From Flammeovirgaceae bacterium 311 (GTDB lineage Bacteria; Bacteroidota; Bacteroidia; Cytophagales; Cyclobacteriaceae), in NCBI GenBank assembly GCA_000597885.1, contig CP004371.1:3550501-3614500 (forward strand): a stretch of 64,000 nucleotides of DNA, in the 5' to 3' direction. The notes beneath the pieces were generated by a model. The model was not told the origin of the DNA, ran no database searches, and worked only from the letters and a program-made list of their open reading frames with translations. Shown here piece by piece: positions 62,112-64,000 of this stretch. The first letter of the stretch is position 1. Each line of letters starts with the position of its first letter. Made by a program: the position numbers and the translations under genes.

Positions 62112-62762
62112 ATGAAGCACTTTGTTGTTACACTAGTATGTTGCTGCTGCCTGTTTGCAGGCTCGGCGTTTGGGCAGATGTCGGTTGGCGTTCGCGGAGG
62201 TTATGGGTTATACCGTATTCAGTTTAACGAAATTCTTAATTTAGCCGTACCCGCACAGGAGTGGACTCCTGGTTTGGGGGGAGGTATCGTGTTTCGTTCC
62301 CTAAATTCACCTCACCTGGGCTTGCAGCTGGAGTTGTTAATGGAACAAAGAGGCTGGCACCTGTTTTCCGGCACTTCTGAGGCCTATCATGTACAGGAAC
62401 AGCACCTAAGCCTGCCCATTCAGAGCCTTGTTATTGTAGGAAGCGGCCGTTTGCAGCTACTGATTACCGGCGGAGCCTTTGCCTCCTACATATTCAGCGA
62501 TGAAATACTGGAAAATGGGGTTGACGTAAGATACCCTATTAACTACAGGCGACAGCCTATGCAGGACTGGCAATATGGCTTGCTGGGCGGACTGGGGCCT
62601 GCTGTTCGGTTGGGAAATAACCTGCTGCAGCTCGAAGGGCGGTTTGCCTATACCCTAAGCAACAGGCTGGAACCAAACCTGGCACGCAACGATGCCTTTA
62701 ACGGAAGCCAGCAAATGGCCGTAACTGTTTCGCTGGTGTGGACAACACAACTTAAGCCATAG
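62112..62762 (+). CDS. outer-membrane beta-barrel protein (PorT-like), 216 aa
   Basis: Signal peptide (MKHFVVTLVCCCCLFAGSAFG) followed by beta strands of a small barrel: MSVGVRGGYGLYRIQFNEIL, GLQLELLMEQRGWHLF, SLVIVGSGRLQLLITGGAFA, and a last strand QMAVTVSLVW. Typical of the PorT/OmpA-like 8-strand barrels of Bacteroidota. Function unknown. Upstream, TTG at -33 with 20 bases to AATCTTTG is a fair promoter match. Confidence 0.78.
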   Translation: MKHFVVTLVCCCCLFAGSAFGQMSVGVRGGYGLYRIQFNEILNLAVPAQEWTPGLGGGIVFRSLNSPHLGLQLELLMEQRGWHLFSGTSEAYHVQEQHLSLPIQSLVIVGSGRLQLLITGGAFASYIFSDEILENGVDVRYPINYRRQPMQDWQYGLLGGLGPAVRLGNNLLQLEGRFAYTLSNRLEPNLARNDAFNGSQQMAVTVSLVWTTQLKP

Positions 62763-62831
62763 GCATAAATACCAAGCAGGGCGCCAGTGCGTTCCTATGT
62801 TCAGTAAATAAAAGATACACCTTATATATAG

Positions 62832-63842
62832 ATGGAAGACTTTTTTTCAGGCACCAGTAGCCGCGGGAATGACCGCCGCCAGGAGCATCAGCGAAAAATC
62901 AAAGATGTGTTTCAAGAGATAAGCAAAATGGTCGTGGGGCAGCAACACATGATTAACCGCCTGCTGATTGGCCTGTTCACCAACGGCCATATCCTGCTGG
63001 AAGGGGTGCCTGGCCTCGCCAAAACCCTTACGGTAAATACACTGGCCCAGGCGCTGCACCTCGATTTTAAACGCCTGCAGTTTACGCCAGATCTGCTGCC
63101 TGCCGACCTGATCGGCACCATGATCTATAATCAGCAAACCAGTAATTTTGAGGTTAAAAAAGGTCCTATATTTGCCAACATCATCCTGGCCGATGAGGTG
63201 AACCGCTCACCCGCCAAGGTGCAAAGCGCTCTGCTGGAGGCCATGCAGGAAAAGCAAATTACCATTGGCGATACCACCTACCAGCTCGACAGGCCTTTTT
63301 TGGTACTGGCAACCCAGAACCCGGTAGACCAGGAGGGAACTTACCCCTTACCCGAAGCACAGGTAGACCGTTTTATGATGCGGGTTTTTGTAGATTACCC
63401 TACTAAAGACGAGGAACTGGAGATTATGCGCCGCATGGCTAATACCTCCTTTAAGCCACAGATTGGCACCATTCTTACCAAAGAAGACATCTTTGAGATA
63501 AGAGATGAGATCAATGCAGTAAATATTAACGACTCACTGGAGCGCTACATTATTGAGCTGGTATGGGCTACCCGGCAGCCTGCCAACTATGGCCTGAAAG
63601 ACGAAGCTGCCTATATTCAGTTTGGAGCATCGCCCAGGGCCAGTATTAACATCAATATGGCAGCCAAAGCAGTAGCCTATTTCGACGGGCGCGATTATGT
63701 GCTCCCGGAAGATGTAAAAGAAGTAGCAGAAGATGTGCTCAACCACCGCATTCTGCTCAATTACGAGGCCGAAGCCGAAGCCGTAACGGGTAAAGACCTG
63801 GTTAGGTCAATACTGCAAAAAATACCGATCAGCAGCTTGTAA
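62832..63842 (+). CDS. MoxR-family AAA+ ATPase
   Basis: 336 residues: Walker A LLEGVPGLAKT (58-65 for the loop), Walker B ANIILADEVNRSPAKVQSAL, sensor 1 VLATQNPVDQEGTYPLPEAQ and arginine-finger helix VDRFMMRV. MoxR ATPases act as chaperones that mature metal- or vWA-containing complexes. In Bacteroidota they normally precede a DUF58 and BatA/BatB genes, but the 158 remaining bases hold only a hairpin, so such partners are not adjacent. Confidence 0.93.
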   Translation: MEDFFSGTSSRGNDRRQEHQRKIKDVFQEISKMVVGQQHMINRLLIGLFTNGHILLEGVPGLAKTLTVNTLAQALHLDFKRLQFTPDLLPADLIGTMIYNQQTSNFEVKKGPIFANIILADEVNRSPAKVQSALLEAMQEKQITIGDTTYQLDRPFLVLATQNPVDQEGTYPLPEAQVDRFMMRVFVDYPTKDEELEIMRRMANTSFKPQIGTILTKEDIFEIRDEINAVNINDSLERYIIELVWATRQPANYGLKDEAAYIQFGASPRASININMAAKAVAYFDGRDYVLPEDVKEVAEDVLNHRILLNYEAEAEAVTGKDLVRSILQKIPISSL

Positions 63843-63878
63843 GGAGGCAGTTAGCTGGTTAGCTAATAAAGCATCAGC

Positions 63879-63920
63879 AACTTTGGTAACGCCACAGCAG
63901 GAGGCACTACCAAAGTTTTA
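63879..63920 (+). terminator. terminator after the MoxR gene
   Basis: Stem AACTTTGGTA / TACCAAAGTT (10 bp) with a 19-base loop, followed by TTTAA. This explains the lack of a following operon gene. Confidence 0.65.
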
Positions 63921-64000
63921 AATGATTGCCAGATGCTGCCAATGGGCAGGCACTTTGGGTGCAGGAGGAAGCAGGGTAACCATACTTTAATGCTGGCCTG

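Noticed and set aside
1-64000. CRISPR array
   Set aside because: No set of identical 24-40 base repeats separated by unique spacers was seen; the only tandem repeats are the 7-base arrays.

Overview
The window looks like chromosome from a Bacteroidota bacterium, most likely of the order Cytophagales. The evidence is a GldJ gliding lipoprotein, a secreted protein with HYR domains and a type IX secretion C-terminal tail, a DUF5686 outer-membrane protein, a RecJ-LptB-GH3 gene cluster, few Shine-Dalgarno sequences, and a promoter of the Bacteroidota type (TTG, 19 bases, TAnnTTTG) in front of a tRNA pair. No rRNA gene and no CRISPR array was seen.

Region 1 to about 43,300 is ordinary core chromosome with short spacers and many clear intrinsic terminators. 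It holds DNA repair genes (rmuC, recJ, mfd, an endonuclease III-like gene, mutS), envelope and secretion genes (lptB, gldJ, DUF5686, a DsbD-type reductase, several lipoproteins), a ClC-type chloride channel, redox proteins, an SDR, a class IV aminotransferase, an orphan cytochrome oxidase subunit III, ComF, a TrmH-type methyltransferase and a phosphoribosyltransferase/hydrolase pair. It also contains a 38-residue membrane protein gene (3797-3913), a broken DUF5615 toxin beside an intact DUF433 antitoxin (26466-27057), and arrays of 7-base repeats placed just upstream of several genes.

At 43,989-44,287 a promoter drives tRNA-Gly(GCC) and tRNA-Leu(UAA). The stretch from there to about 57,000 is AT-richer accessory DNA: a small secreted Cys-rich protein, a lipoprotein, an HNH-type protein, two phage-like genes with a strong Shine-Dalgarno, a class II Fic protein with a winged-helix tail behind three palindromic operators, a trypsin-like protease, a winged-helix regulator, an intact IS66 element with a perfect 8-bp target duplication that splits a small gene, an exported protein, an excisionase-like gene and an IS3-family element.

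The most striking observation is in that IS3 element (55580-56937). Its transposase is interrupted at seven places by different but related 14-16 bp, almost pure G+C insertions (best copies CGGGGYCGCCCGGCG). Removing each restores the expected IS3 protein and the normal orfA/orfB arrangement, apart from one further single-base deletion. I know of no described bacterial element like this.

From about 57,000 to the end the window returns to core-like content: CsbD, a TPR membrane protein, an M48 lipoprotein protease, a Doc toxin/antitoxin pair, hypothetical genes, an outer-membrane barrel and a MoxR ATPase. All functional calls rest on motif recognition by eye; no database search was possible.
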